Below, in pieces: positions 1 through 12,578 of a stretch of DNA of 64,000 nt. The stretch's first letter is position 1. Every line of letters begins with the position of its first letter. The stretch spans positions 17,484,001 to 17,548,000 of the forward strand of contig OY540810.1 in the NCBI GenBank assembly GCA_961205875.1, read 5' to 3'. The stretch comes from Sialis fuliginosa. Lineage: Eukaryota > Arthropoda > Insecta > Megaloptera > Sialidae. Both the position numbers and the translations under genes were made by a program. The notes under the pieces are model-generated. The model was not told the origin of the DNA. It saw only the letters and a program-made list of their open reading frames with translations, and did no database searches.

Positions 1-410
1 TAAATCTTAATTCTTGCAATTAAAGCAACAAATAGAAAATTCAAATAATTGCCACCACCTTGCCTCTAGACAGGTTTTAGAAACAAGCCTACCAACTGTT
101 AAATTGTACTTTCTGTTTTATTCAGAAACCGTCAATATTGTAAAAATTACATTGATTTATTTTTATTCATATGTTGATGAAATTATTATATATTATGCGT
201 ATCATAATAATATATTATACCAAGCTGAAAAATATGATATACCCATCATAATTATGATACGGTTGGCAACGCTGATACCATGCAATTAGACGTCCGAGTC
301 GCATGTGAGCTGCTGCTTATGGCGTGGTGGGGGAAGGCGAGAGGCGATTAAAAACAAAAATGTTGTAGTAACACGGATGCGAGGTACTGACCGACTCGCA
401 CATAACAGTA
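1..410. other. AT-rich stretch without a recognisable gene
   Basis: Only short AT-rich ORFs with no recognisable motif. The last 120 bases are more GC-rich and directly abut the long-TIR element that follows; some of this flank (GACTCGCAC-like words) resembles the sequence beyond the far end of that element. Confidence 0.5.
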
Positions 411-1777
411 AGAGCCTTTTCACACATACCCGGTCGCCGTTTACCCGGTCATAGATGTGGAAACTATATGAGCGTTTTCACACGCACCGGAACCGTTTAC
501 TCGGCAGCCGGGTCTGAGCTTTTTCACACATACCCGGTCGCCGAGTAACCGGCGCCGTTTACCCGGTCTCGGTTCTTGAACATGTACTTTCACACGTACC
601 CGGCTCGCCGGCTTCTATGTTATGACAGAATTTAGCAGTTTCGACGCAAGGCTTTTGTTTTTGGAATTTCTAACATTTCGTCGCTTTGATTAGTCAAAAA
701 TGACGTCAGCTCTTTCATTTTCGAAAAACACGTAGTATTTGACACATGACAGCCGTCACATTTCGTGACGTTTGTAAAAATATTACATTTTGATTAAAAA
801 TTGTTCCAAAATTAAAAATCTTACATGGGAGCTGTCTCCTTCGTAACTTTAGTAAAAATATAATATTTTTATTAAAATTGTTCATAATTTTGTTGAAGTA
901 AAAAGTTTATTAAATAAATCTAGCTTTAATATTCTGAAATAAAATATGGGAGGTTCCATTTGAAATTTCAAAGTTGAGAGTCGTGTGGGCGATGCGAGTA
1001 TGGGTGGGGGTTGCATGATGTTTTATTATTCTTCCAAATGCAAATTGAATGGTAGTTACAATTTGACATATTGCTCTAATTCTTATAGTTTTCAAAATAA
1101 AGTCGATATCCACTCTTAATGTGTAACCCTGTATATAATACTACAAATAATATTGAAAATGGTAAAATTGATAAATGATACTCACTGCCAAATTTAAAAA
1201 TTAATTATCAGCATTAAAAACAATTAGTTACATTTACATTTTATTTTAATTTCGATATTCCAGAAAATACGTGAAAATGCCGTTATAGCAATTTATTTAT
1301 TTATTATTTATTAATATATTAACTATACCTATATAAATTAGATACTTCTTATAACTGAAAATACATACGCACCGAACGCAAAGAAAAATAAAATTATATA
1401 ATTAAATTATAATTGAACTATACTTTTTATCGGAAATATAATACGGGCCTTGATTCATCTAATGATATTAGTTGGTCAACGTCGATCGCATCAGACGTTA
1501 TTATAATTGAGAATAATAATAAAAACAATGGCAAATTAAGATTGGCAATAAATTATAACAAGTAGCTGCCGGCTAGACGGTTCCGGCACGTGTGAAAACA
1601 CTCATTGAATCTTCCCTTCCACTACTGAACCGGTCGCCGGGTAGACGGTTCCGGCGACTATCCGGCTGCCGGGTAAACGGTTCCGGTGCGTGTGAAAACG
1701 CTCATATAGTTTCCACACCAACGACCGGGTTAACGGCGCCGGTTAGCCGGCGACCGGGTATGTGTGAAAAGGCACTC
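411..1777. mobile_element. Non-autonomous DNA transposon with ~200-bp terminal inverted repeats
   Basis: The left end (from 411) reads CCTTTTCACACATACCCGG and the right end (to about 1777) reads its inverse complement. The similarity continues inward for about 200 bp on each side, including an internal inverted copy of a TGAGCGTTTTCACACGCACCGG-like block. Within each arm the words CCGTTTACCCGG and CCGGCGACCGGG recur in both orientations, giving an array of subterminal motifs. The interior is AT-rich and has no transposase; part of it (about 1130-1250) is repeated at 12990-13290. No clean target-site duplication could be assigned, so the superfamily is open. Confidence 0.8.
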
Positions 1778-2971
1778 GTATGATACGGTCACACGGTGCG
1801 AGTAGCTGCACTGCAGTAACTGATTAGGCCAGCTCGGATGGTAGTTCGCACTGTGTAACCACGCCTTTAAGTTGGTTTTTGTATTAAATGAGTAATATCA
1901 TGTATTTATATAATATTTTATAAATCGTACAGAGTTGAAGTTCTAATAAAATACAAGTTAATTATCCTTGGTTAGGGCAATCCATTTGGGCGAAATCGAG
2001 TTGATTAGTTTTGGGTTGTTTAGTTCTCGTTAGGTTAGGTCTAGGTAATACATCAACACGTGATATTTAATAGTTGTGACGTCGCGTCGGTAACGGCATA
2101 TTCTTCAGGTTTACCTTATTTTATTGGGGGGGGGGGGGTAATGTAACACCCCCTCTGAAATAAAATAATTAAAAGTTACTTAATTAATGCAAATTCAATA
2201 ATACAATTATTTTATTTCATTTGTGGGGGGAGGGAACAGTGCAGTGTAGGGTTAAAGTGGGACGCACCAAATACGCCTATTTTTCGTCGTCACGAAGTTA
2301 ATCTTGATTTTGACCATTTACATTACATTTACATTACATTTTTGAAAATCTGAATATACTATGTCTCATAGAATGTAACCATGCTATTAAGGAGGGGAAC
2401 CTCTCCATAAATAGCATTGAACGTCCGCGTATTGTCGATACTTTAAAAAATTGTTAGCTCTTCCTAGTGGGTTATATTTATTTTTGTTCATATCATATGA
2501 GGATAACGTAAATTAAAATCAAATGATTTTTACGAAAATGGGGAAAAATATGTATTTTTATGTTATAAAATACTTGATTTTTACGCCCACAATCGGCCAT
2601 TTAAAAAAAAAAGAAAAAGCTCACCATTTAATGAGGAAACATGGCAGGGTAATTAATTTAATTGTGTACTTTCTTATGAACCTATGCCAGAATCTGTTAC
2701 ATTAGTTAAAATATTGTTAATTCTGTATAAATTAATGTTCAATCAGGCGCGTATTATATTTTAAACCACATTTCAATAATCTTATTAAATAGTTTTTCAA
2801 GATGGCGCACAGTGTGGTTATTTCTCATTTTTTATTCAAAAATCTTTCTTCACCTCAATTTTTATCATATCATAAAATTTCTACACTCCTGATAATCTCT
2901 ATACATTAGGGAATAACTTGGCTATACGCGTCTACAGTGGTGTCACAATATATATAAAACAATAATAAAAT
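1778..2971. other. Intergenic AT-rich DNA with a G-run
   Basis: No coding sequence recognised. A 13-base poly-G run sits at about 2126-2138, followed by short C-rich and G-rich patches. Nothing else can be supported. Confidence 0.5.
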
Positions 2972-3464
2972 CAGGGACTTGAACCTGAACCCGAACCGTA
3001 AATCTCAAAGTCAACGAACCTGAATTTGAACCTGAACCTTTTAATGGATAACCGTATATTTTTAAAAGGTTCAATAAATTATTTTTAATATTTTAATTCC
3101 TCCAATAATTTTTAAAAGAGATTATAAAATGTATTAATACTGGAAATCTGTTTGAATTTTATGGTATGATGTGACATCATGTCAACTACTGAAATTTACA
3201 TATTTTTTACTTTCTTTTTAAATTCGATAACTGAATTACATTTCAATTTCCAAAAAAATCTGAAAAATAGAAATTTCAATTTTTAAAATGTAATTTTATT
3301 TTATGCCCTTTTTTCTAGCAATATTTTAATGTCTATTAATGTTTTTTTTCTTTTCAATTACAAAGTTGAACCCGAACCCGAACCTGAACTCTAAAAAATA
3401 ACGGTTTTTGAACCCAAACCCGAACCGAACGCGAACCATAAATAAATCTCGGTTCAAGTCTCTG
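2972..3464. mobile_element. hAT-type MITE
   Basis: Left end CAGGGACTTGAACC at 2972 and right end GGTTCAAGTCTCTG finishing at 3464 form imperfect TIRs starting CAG. The flanking 8-mers (2964-2971 and 3465-3472) agree at 7 of 8 positions, as expected for a hAT target duplication, although both are A-rich. Subterminal GAACCCGAACC-type repeats fill both ends. There is no transposase; the ORF on the minus strand here is a low-complexity by-product. Confidence 0.72.
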
Positions 3465-3639
3465 AAAAAAATTAAATATTCAGGAATTGTACGTGAAAAT
3501 AGTAGGTAATAAAATGAAAAATAAAAAAACTTAAATACAAGAAACAACAAATGGAAAAAAAAACAAGAGAACAAATTATAGAAGAATAAACTCAAGATGA
3601 ACAATTAAAAAATAATAACCATACCAGACAATACAACTA

Positions 3640-3990
3640 AATCCCGGTTCCTCAACATATACACAGATAATGATACGATAATGAAGGCTTTACTGATGTC
3701 AGAAAGAAAAGAAATAGAGTGATAATAAGAAAATCTGAAAAAACATCTTCTTTATCAGCAGTGGAACGAAAAAAGTGGATCTTCTTGGAAGAATGATACC
3801 AAACACAACAAAAGAGGACGTTTTAAATCATCTCCTAAACAAAATCCCAGAACATGACTTTCATGTTGAAAAAATTAGAAATCCAGGGTACAAACACATG
3901 TTTCAGAATAGATGCGAGTATAGAATTAAGACCGACAACCCCGAATGGCCAGGGTCGATCCTAGGTGCGATCGACTTTTTTTTTTAATTT
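3640..3990 (+). pseudogene. Possible LINE ORF1 fragment
   Basis: A 70-codon reading frame (3775-3987) has ordinary rather than AT-biased composition. It reads DLLGRMIPNTTKEDV near its start and EKIRNPGYKHMFQ and NPEWPGSI toward its end. The spacing of a tyrosine/phenylalanine-rich strand followed by a NP-x-WP motif resembles the RNA-binding-like domain seen in ORF1 proteins of some insect LINEs. The frame upstream (3640-3720) looks coding-like too but is interrupted. This is a weak family guess; it could equally be a piece of another retroelement or host gene. A poly-T run follows immediately at about 3975. Confidence 0.3.
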
Positions 3991-4490
3991 TCCGGTTTTT
4001 TTTGTTGTATTATAAATTCAATTTCGTCGAACCCATTGTGATACAGTTATAAGATTTCATACAGGGTTTAGTATTAATAAGTGATCGATTTTCAATATTA
4101 AACAATCATAATTAAGACCAGGGGTGTATGGGGCCAGTAGACCCGCCGACTATTATCAAGTATTGTTTTGTTCATTAATTTTTTTCTTGAGTTGGGTATT
4201 TGTAGAAGATTATATGACAAAAAGTACACAAAAATATACTTTGTTCATTTATCATAAAATCAACTGTTTTCGAGAAATATAGAAAATAAGGATGCTTCAA
4301 ATGACACAAAATAAGTTTGTATTATTGTTCTACAATAAGTAAAAATAAGATAAAAAGTAATTAAAAATATACCTCCAAAACTGCATAAATAGTAAATTAA
4401 GTACGTGTAACAGTAATACAACTAGTTATAAGTCTATGATGAGAAGTATTACGATGTTTATCTATATTAACTTTTAATCTTATTTGAGCC

Positions 4491-5760
4491 GTTTATTTTG
4501 AAAGTGGCCTAACTCCATTTTTCAATTTTTTTTTGTTGACTGTAGTAACGTGTATAATTAGAAGTAAACTATCATAAAAAAACAATTTTTGGTTAAATAT
4601 ATTAAAAGGAAAAAACATTTTTAAACACATTAATTTTCACAATTAATTTCAAGTTAAAAAGTTTATTTTGAAAGTGGCCTAACTCCACTTCATTATTAAT
4701 ACTGTTGTTTTATTTATCACAATAGCTGGAAAACGAAAGCTTTCTATGGAAAATGTTTGGTACAAAAGTTTTAGGATTTGGCAGGGCAAACCCAATGAAG
4801 GTAACAATTTTGACCTTGAGTGGAGGTTTTAAGGTCATTTTGGGGTAAGAAAATTTTTTTTAAATAGAAACTTAGTTATTTTTTTGCAGATTTGGATTTT
4901 GCAAAAAAATCGAAATAACTTTTGTTTGAAAAGTTTTTTTAAAAATTTCAATTTTAACGCAATTTTAAAAAAAAAATTACATCAAAAAAATTTTTTTGTG
5001 ATCAAAAATTTTGAAATTATTATCTTAAATGTTTGAGGAAAAATGCAGTTTAAAAAAATTTTTTTTTTATAATTTCATAAATTTTTAAAGCAAAAAATTT
5101 TTTTTAATGTTACAAAATTAAAAAAAATATGTTAAAATTGAAATTGTTTATAAAACATTTGAGACAAAAGTTATTTATTTTTTTTTGCAAAATACGAATC
5201 TTCAAAAAAATAAATAGATTTCCTTTGAAAAAAAATTGTTGACCCCAAAATGACCTTCAAACCTCCACTCAATTTTGCCCCTCAAAATCCTGAAACTTTT
5301 GTACCAAATATTTTCCCTAAAAATCCATAGTTTTCCAGATATTAAACAATCTCAAGACTTAAAAATCATTCCGTATACATACTTAGATTTCCTGAATTGT
5401 ATAATTTTTTTAAGAGTTATAAAGAAATAATATAAATTAAAATAAGTGGTTTTTTTTTCAATTTGAAGCATTTTTTTGAAGCATTGTAACTACAAATGGA
5501 GTTAAGTTCTTTAAATTAATAACAAACGTAATTGTTGATTTTGAAAGTGACCTAACTCCATTTGTGGTAAAAAAAACACATATTATTCATTTAATAATTG
5601 GGGTTATTTTAATAGTAATTATAAATTTAACTCCCTTAGAAACACTTAATCAATGTGGTACATTGATATCTTACACTTATATTTTTAATTTTATTGAAAC
5701 GCAAACTCTTTAATATCTCAGTTTAAATATAAATGGAGTTATGCCACTTTCAAAATCAAC
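4491..5760. repeat. Inverted-repeat element with internal palindrome
   Basis: A motif TTTTGAAAGTGGCCTAACTCC occurs near 4497 and 4667, recurs with one change (GTGA for GTGG) near 5540, and occurs in inverted form near 5731-5755, so the outer copies form inverted ends. Inside, 4720-5345 is a long imperfect palindrome: the left arm (GCTGGAAAACG ... GACCTTGAGTGGAGG) is answered by an inverted right arm (CCTCCACTCAA ... GTTTTCCAG). The centre is almost pure A/T. No coding content. Confidence 0.7.
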
Positions 5761-6129
5761 GTCTCATTTAATAATAAAATTAATTAAGTTAAATTTGTTT
5801 ACACTATTTGTAAATCATCCTGTATATTTAACTAACATCTTAGTACTAGGAAATATTTATAAGAGAAAAGCCATGTTTGAGTTCGTAGATTATCATTTTT
5901 ATGCAGTTTCCTGTAAAACTGCCCCAAATATATTTATTGTAGTTAATGAAATATAAAATGTTTTTGAAAAACCGTATACAGTTAATTAACATTTATTTAA
6001 TTTGCAAACTAAATGATACTTTTTTGAAATTTTATTTACGTGTTCACACGTAAATAAAAAAAAGGAAATTAAACGTAGAATATGAAGAAAATTACAAAAA
6101 ATAAAAAACTATTTTTTTCATAGGTACTT
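5761..6129. other. AT-rich intergenic DNA
   Basis: No supported gene. A GTAAATCATCCTGTATAT motif at about 5810-5830 matches ends of a dispersed repeat also seen near 14650 and 18530. Confidence 0.4.
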
Positions 6130-7015
6130 AATAATTTAATGAAAATATTTGCCATGGGAGCCATGGGACTTTCTTATACGTAATCATGACAGTGAAGAGT
6201 GTACGTGATTCTTATTTTAACTAATAAAAGATAGAATAAAATGAATAGGACATAAACTATAGGTAATATTATTCTCTACATTATGTATCAAATGAATTAT
6301 TTTTAACGTAAAAAATCTTGTCAATTTTTGAGTTTTAAAATTATTTCTGAAAAAAGAAAAAAAATGCTTTAGATAAAAAATGTTGAGTATATTCTTATCT
6401 ATACTTTATTCCCCATTCATTTTTTTCTTTCATTTATGATTTAGTCAGAATTTTTAAAAAAATAATTATTTACAATCACCTACACTGTTCACTCTCAGTA
6501 TTACGTATAAGAATGTCCCATGGTACCTATGGCAAACACGCGCACTGTTTAATCTCTGTAATACGTATAAGATAGTTCCATGACACTCATGGCAGATATT
6601 TCTTCTCTGTTATGAACCATTTGAATAATAATTAAATTTGTTTTTCAAAAACATGAACAGAACATAAATTGTAGATAATAATATTACCTACAATTTTTAA
6701 ATTGACCGTTTTTGTCTAATTCGCTGTTTCACATCCGTATTCGGTTGAAAGATCGTTTTCAAAAATAGGAGGTTTTCTTCCCAGACAAAAATTAATCTAA
6801 TACAAAATTTCACCCTTCTACAATTTGTCATATTTGAGTTACAGAGACCGACAGATAGACATACAGACATCATGGCGAAAATAGTCACAATGGATTTAGG
6901 GAAAGTGAAAATGGATAATTCCATCAAAATCCGGATTTCAAAAAAAATTGGCTTTACTATACTTAGGTATAGGTACTATATGTATATTTCCTATACATGG
7001 GTATAAGAAAGTTAA
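6130..7015. repeat. Dispersed repeat with ACTTTCTTATA / TATAAGAAAGT ends
   Basis: Begins near CCATGGGACTTTCTTATACG (about 6161-6180) and ends near CATGGGTATAAGAAAGT (about 6997-7013). It contains repeated GAACATAAATTGTAGATAAT-type units and a diagnostic block around 6850-6930 (GAAAATAGTCACAATGG, TTCCATCAAAATCCGGATT). The same blocks recur at 14280-14475, 21720-22254 and 26872-27200 and in part at 28060-29165. Non-coding; the ORF at 6697-6927 is an accidental reading of the repeat. Confidence 0.7.
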
Positions 7016-7240
7016 AGTATAGTATTGAAAAAACAAATAAAATTACAACGATTTTTGATAAACAAATGTCATATTGTTGGGTATTTTATAGCAATTCTAA
7101 AACAGCAACTTTTTTTCGATATGTACTTTTGTTTTCGAGATAGCTGCATTTTTATGAGCTAGGAAAATGAACAAATATTTGCACAAAATCCAACTTTGAA
7201 TGAGGCTTCTTAAGTTTTTAGCTCGTGGGACTTTTGGGTG

Positions 7241-7275
7241 GTAGAGGAAACATTGTAGTTACAATGTCTCCTCTA
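7241..7275. repeat. Short perfect stem-loop
   Basis: GTAGAGGAAACATTGTA is answered after two bases by an almost exact inverted copy, giving a hairpin of about 16 bp per arm with one mismatch. No associated gene is visible. Confidence 0.6.
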
Positions 7276-7451
7276 CGTTACGGCATAAAAATTTTGCGGT
7301 TACCAGAGAATTACGCTTGACGTGTTTTAAAAAATTTATTTTAACTATAATATTATAATAAGCTACGAAATTAACTATTAATTATTATTATATATTATTA
7401 TATTCTATAATTATAATATAATATAATTATTATAATGTAATTGTGGTTGCT

Positions 7452-7567
7452 CTATACTTTATTTCATTTAAGAATGCAGTGGTTGCCGGAGTTTTGACGG
7501 TACGAATCGTGCATTTTACCGTCAAAAACCACGCAATCACTGCATTCTTAAATGAAATAGATTATAG
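7452..7567. repeat. Hairpin MITE-like palindrome
   Basis: Both arms (about 50 bp) are inverted copies: CTATACTTTATTTCATTTAAG on the left and its near-inverse at the right, meeting at TTTTGACGGTA / TACCGTCAAAA around a 15-base loop. No coding content. Likely a small foldback element. Confidence 0.75.
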
Positions 7568-7974
7568 TTACGTTACTTTGGAAGTTATGAGATAATCTTT
7601 GTTCGTAAGTACTAATCTGAAGGAATATTGTTAAACACTTTGTAGCTCAGAGGGTGTTGAAGATACAATTTTTTTCTCACAATGAGCCAGGGAATCAGTT
7701 CCTAAAATATATGCACCCTAAACCGGAGCAACTTGTATAATACTTGGTCATATTTACAAACATTTCGTCATACAATGGTTGTGTGTGTTTGTGTGTACAC
7801 ATCTCTTAACAGAATAATGGTTGTTATATGATACGGAGGAGGGTACTAGAGAAATGTGTATAAAAAATATAACAAACTAGAAGACAAAGAGACCAAAATT
7901 ATGTCGTGAGGGTCGGTCTGGAGAGTGGATCTGTCTCGGAGAGGCGTAATTACTTTTAATTTAAATTAAGAAAA

Positions 7975-10028
7975 TAGTCCAGTAAAGGAAGCATTTTGAC
8001 AGGAAATTAAGAAGGCAAGCAATTTTATGATTGATTCTTATAGATTTTGAACCGGAGAATTCGAAAAAAATAACCCGGACTAGCGAAAAGTGCTTAAAAA
8101 TGGGGTTTAAGGGTGAAAACCCTATTTCCAACCGTTTTTTCAATTTATCACAAAATCTAAAGCGACGATGGTATATTTTTATCATTGATATATGTTCAGG
8201 ACACTCAGACGAATCGATTGTGACCTTATATACTAATTTTGACCAAAAATTATCTCTTCCAGAGGGCTTAAAAGACTTAAAAATGCATCTTTTCGTGGAA
8301 AATAGTTTAAAAATTAATAACTTTTGCTAAAATCATCCAAATGACTCGTAACTAGGCTCAAATTGTTCCTGAAGTTCCAAAGAATAATAATGAACCATAA
8401 TTTAAAAAAATATTAATAGTTTAACCAATAAAAATCGCTAATGTTTAACGGTAAGTACGTAAATTTTTGAAAAACTATCTTTTTACTAACATTTAAATAA
8501 AAACATCAGGGTTGAATATTTTTTAGTGAAACCAAGGTAGATACCTTCTATTTGTACATACAAACAAAATTAGACCCCCCAAAATAATATTCAATTATTA
8601 GAACGGGTGCAAGTGCGCTTAGAAATACACTGAATTTTTGTTGTATACAATTTAAAAAAATTACATTTTTCCAAACAAAATAATAGATTCAGTCCAGTAA
8701 AGGAAGCATTTTGGCAGGAAATTAAGAGGGCAAGCAATTTTATGATTGATTCTTATAGATTTTGAACCGGAGAATTCGAAAAAAATAACCCGGACTAGCG
8801 AAAAGTGGTGCAACACCATTAAAAATGGGGTTTAAGGGTGAAAACCCCATTTCCAACCGTTTTTTTCAATTTATCAGAAAATCTGAAGCGACGATGGTAA
8901 ATTTTTATCATTGATATATGTTCAGAACATTTAGACGAATCGATTGTGACCACATATACTAAATTTGGCCAAAAATTACCTCTTCCAAAGGGCTTAAATG
9001 ACGTAAAAATGCACTTACCCTTAAACATTAGCGATTTTCATTGGTTAAACTACTAATATTTTTTTAAATTATGATTGGCCATTATTTTTTGGAACTTCAG
9101 GAATAATTTGAGCCTAGTTACGAGTCATTTGGATGATTTTAACGAAAGTTATTAATTTTTAAACTATTTTTCCCGAAAAGATGCATTTTTACATCTTTTA
9201 AGCCCTTTGAAAGACGTAATGTTCGGCCAAATTTAGTATATGTGGTCACAATCGATTCGTCTAAGTGTCCTGAACATATATCAATCATAAAAATATACCA
9301 TCGTTGCTTTAGATTTTGTGATAATTTGTAAAAACGGTTGGAAATGGGCTTTTCACCTTTAAACCTCATTTTAAGGGTATTGCACCACTTTCCGTTAGTC
9401 CGGGTTATTTTTTTCGAATTCTTCGGTTCAAAATCTATAAGAATCAATTCGTTTCACTAAAAAATATTTAACCCTGGTGTTTTTATTTAAATTTTAGTAA
9501 AAATGTAATTTTTCAAAAAAATACGTTACTTACCTTTAAACATTGGCGATTTTTATTGGTTAAACGATTAATATTTTTTTAAATTATGGTTGGCCATTAT
9601 TCTTTGGAACTTCAGGAACAATTTGACGCTAATTACGAGTCATTTGGATGATTTTAACAAAAGTTATTAATTTTTAAACTATTTTCCCGAAAAGATGCAT
9701 TTTTCTGTCTTTTAAGCCCTCTGAAAGAGGTAATTTTTGGTCAAATTTAGTATATAAGGTCACAATCGATTCGTCTGAGTGTCCTGAACATACATCAACG
9801 ATAAAAATATACCATCGTCGCTTTAGATTTTGTGATAAATTGAAAAAACGGTTGGAAATGGGGTTTTCACCCTGAAACCCCATTTTTAAGGGTGTTGCAC
9901 CACTTTTCGCTTGTCCGGGTTATTTTTTTCGAATTCTCCGGTTCAAAATCTATAAAAATCAATCATAAAATTGCTTGCCCTCTAAATTTCCCTTTTTCTC
10001 ACTTTTCACTGCTTTCTTGACTGGGCTA
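7975..10028. repeat. Self-nested inverted-repeat element (four related segments)
   Basis: Outer arms 7975-8545 and about 9450-10028 are inverted copies beginning TAGTCCAGTAAAGG and ending CTTGACTGGGCTA. Between them lie a direct partial copy (about 8690-9017) and an inverted partial copy (about 9018-9447) of the same sequence, so a second palindrome sits inside the first. The 69-102 codon ORFs here (for example 8031-8330) are the same repeat read on both strands and should not be taken as genes. Confidence 0.82.
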
Positions 10029-10440
10029 AAATAATATTTTTTATTATTTATTATTTCGTCATATATTTAGTTGGAAAATTATCATTGAAGATTATAACAT
10101 GATTCGGTGCTGTCGCCTCGGCAGATAATTTTCCAGGGGTTGGGCTGGGAGTAAAAATTGTAGACAGTACATTTTTATTAAATTATTTCATTTTTAGGGT
10201 TCCGAATAAACCCTATTAATCTCACTTTGCCGTCCTTCCGTCCGTCCTTTTCACTCAAAGCAAAATATCTCGTAAACTACATAAACTAGAAACATGAATT
10301 TTTTACTGAACACGTAATGATCCAGGGCATCCACAGAAGGGGGTGGGGTGAGGGGCATTTCCTTCTTCTCCTGGGATGTAATCTAACCTAATATATTCTG
10401 ACCGTATCTAATTACTTACAATTATAGTAATTTTTGGCAA

Positions 10441-10495
10441 AGACCGGGTAAACGGCACCGGTTACCCGGCGAACAGGTATGTGTGAAAAGACTCT
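10441..10495. repeat. Solo end of the 411-1777 transposon family
   Basis: GACCGGGTAAACGGCACCGG, then a stretch ending GGTATGTGTGAAAAG, matches the right terminus of the element at 411-1777. Only this end is present. Confidence 0.75.
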
Positions 10496-10756
10496 TATTC
10501 TTATACCATATTTATTTCATTCATGGGTATAAGAAAGTAAAAAGCTTGTTGAGTCGCCGAACCGGCCCTCTCTAAGTTCGGGGCCACCAGTCTAGAGCCC
10601 TGCAACCCCCTCTTTTCCTGGGGGCCATGATGTAACATCTCATCTATGACACTTATTTAGTATATTATCTTATCATTAACATTTTGTTACGTTTGTAAAA
10701 ACATTAGATTTTTTTTGAAATAAAAAAAAAAAAATAAATAGATCATGAGCGTATCA

Positions 10757-11576
10757 AAAAACATCTGCCAAGTAAATGCACAGTGCTTCCTCGTGCTAAA
10801 TTAACCAATAATAATAATATTAAACCAATAATATTAATTATTCAACAATTTAAATAAAAACCGAAAGTTTTTATATAAATTGCCTGGAATTGGTTAACCA
10901 TTTAATTTTTATACAATTTTACTAAAAAATATTAGTTCGAAATTTTTCTTAAAACGCACCTGATTATTTTTTCGTATATTTTTAATTTTTTGATAATTTC
11001 AATCTAAATGTATATTTATGCAAATGTCAAAATGACATTTAAAACGTCAAAATGACATTTAATAATATATCCAAGCAAATATCAATTTAGAAAAACAAAA
11101 CACGAATTTTTAAAATAAATTGAGATAAATCTTTGTAAGGGAATATTTTACAACATACGTTGTAGACCCATATTATAGGAAATTTAATGCTCTACAAAAA
11201 ATATTCTATAAAATTTTCACGTAACATGTGTCGTTCTTGAGATATCTTGAAAAAATAAATATTTTAGAGTGTCACCCCTCCCCCTTACACACGATTTTGA
11301 AATGGGACCGTCCTCAAGCCAGATCTAACCATCCGACTAAGTTTCAATAATATCGGTTCAGTGATTCATGAGTTATGCGTGTGACAAGGATTCAGGGGAC
11401 AGACGGACACACGGACGGACGGACAGATAGACAGACAGACAGACACGGAACGAAAAGTGTTTGTCTTGACGTGAAACGGAAAGATAAATTTAAAATTTTG
11501 AAATCGGAGAACATTTTTTTTGTCTCAATCTGAAACGATCACAAAGCTTCTCGTATCTTCGATATTGCGAGGAAGC
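10757..11576. repeat. Dispersed repeat family G, copy 1
   Basis: Starts with AACATCTGCCAAGTAAATGC and TGCTTCCTCG (10784) and ends with CGATATTGCGAGGAAGCA (about 11576), so TGCTTCCTCG occurs inverted near both ends. A GACA/GACGGACA microsatellite lies at about 11400-11445. Other copies: 24074-24861, the split copy 38074-40640 and fragments at 22320-22560 and 27296-27405. No protein-coding frame. Class undetermined. Confidence 0.75.
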
Positions 11577-11685
11577 AAAATTTACAATAATAAAATTTTA
11601 ACTAATGATTTATTATTTTTTGGATGTTATGAGATTGATATGGGTATTGGGTAACATCATCTAAAAATTTATATTTATAAAATAA

Positions 11686-12515
11686 CTAGCTGGGCCCACG
11701 CGGCTTCGCTCGCGTAGACTACGGAATTATTGTTTAGGATTTTTGAAAAATATAGTTTAATTAATTAAGTACAAACACGATTAGTTATTATTGTAATAAT
11801 AATTTATCAATACCTAAATTACCTAACAAAAACGAATCAGAAGAAAAAAGTACAAACAATTTGTGTTCTGTTTAAATTTAAATGTTAATTATTGAAAATA
11901 AAATAAACACAAACGATCAGCCGAGGGACTCCGAATATCTACCGAGCGTACGCGAATCCAGTCTGATGTACTCGCTTCGATGCGGCACGACACCATACAT
12001 TTAAGATATTACCTTTATAAATATATTTTAAGATATTTTCTAAACTATACGACCAAATTGGATGCTGTAAATGGCAAACTATATCTACATTAAGTACTTA
12101 TGACGATGAAATCATTTATTTCGATAAGGATTAATGTTTTGCAGGTCATAAGTCCATGTAAACAAAACCCAAATATTTTATGTTTTCTTTGTAACATAAA
12201 AGCAGTCATTGTGGCTTAAATATAAAAGTTAGACATATCGTGTCGCTGACTTAATTGTAGAACTTTTGATTCTACACAATTCTTTAATACATTATTTTGT
12301 TCTATATTGAACGGTTTAGGCAGCGTATTACAAAACAGCGCGCCGACGGCAAAATTTTTTCCGACTTGATTTACTATTATCGTCACTGCTTTGTTGTTAT
12401 GTTACCTAACGTAAAAAAATATAGCCTATAACCTGGCCAGAGAACGTACCTATGAATTAAAAAAAAAAAACTCGTAAATCGGATAAGTGGTTCTCGAGTG
12501 ATAAGGTAACTAACG

Positions 12516-12549
<34 letters not shown>

Positions 12550-12578
12550 GAGACGTTGAGCTTTATATATATTAAGGA
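11686..12578 (-). mobile_element. Non-autonomous Helitron
   Basis: Read on the minus strand, the element starts TCCTTAATATATATAAAGC at 12578 after a host A and ends CTAG at 11686 before a host T, the A/T insertion and 5'-TC...CTAG-3' ends typical of Helitrons. A hairpin (ACGCG ... CGCGT) sits a few bases before the 3' CTAG. A GACA microsatellite follows the 5' end closely (12518-12549). There is no Rep-helicase ORF, so it is a non-autonomous copy. Related pieces lie at 23240-23905 and 38819-39118. Class assignment is from termini only. Confidence 0.75.

Noticed and set aside
3326-3604. 92-codon F/L-rich minus ORF
   Set aside because: Low-complexity reading of A-rich DNA across the edge of a hAT MITE.
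8031-8330. 99-codon ORF with similar ORFs on the other strand at 9139-9447 and 9674-9883
   Set aside because: Apparent protein conservation is only the DNA repeat read in each copy of the nested palindrome.
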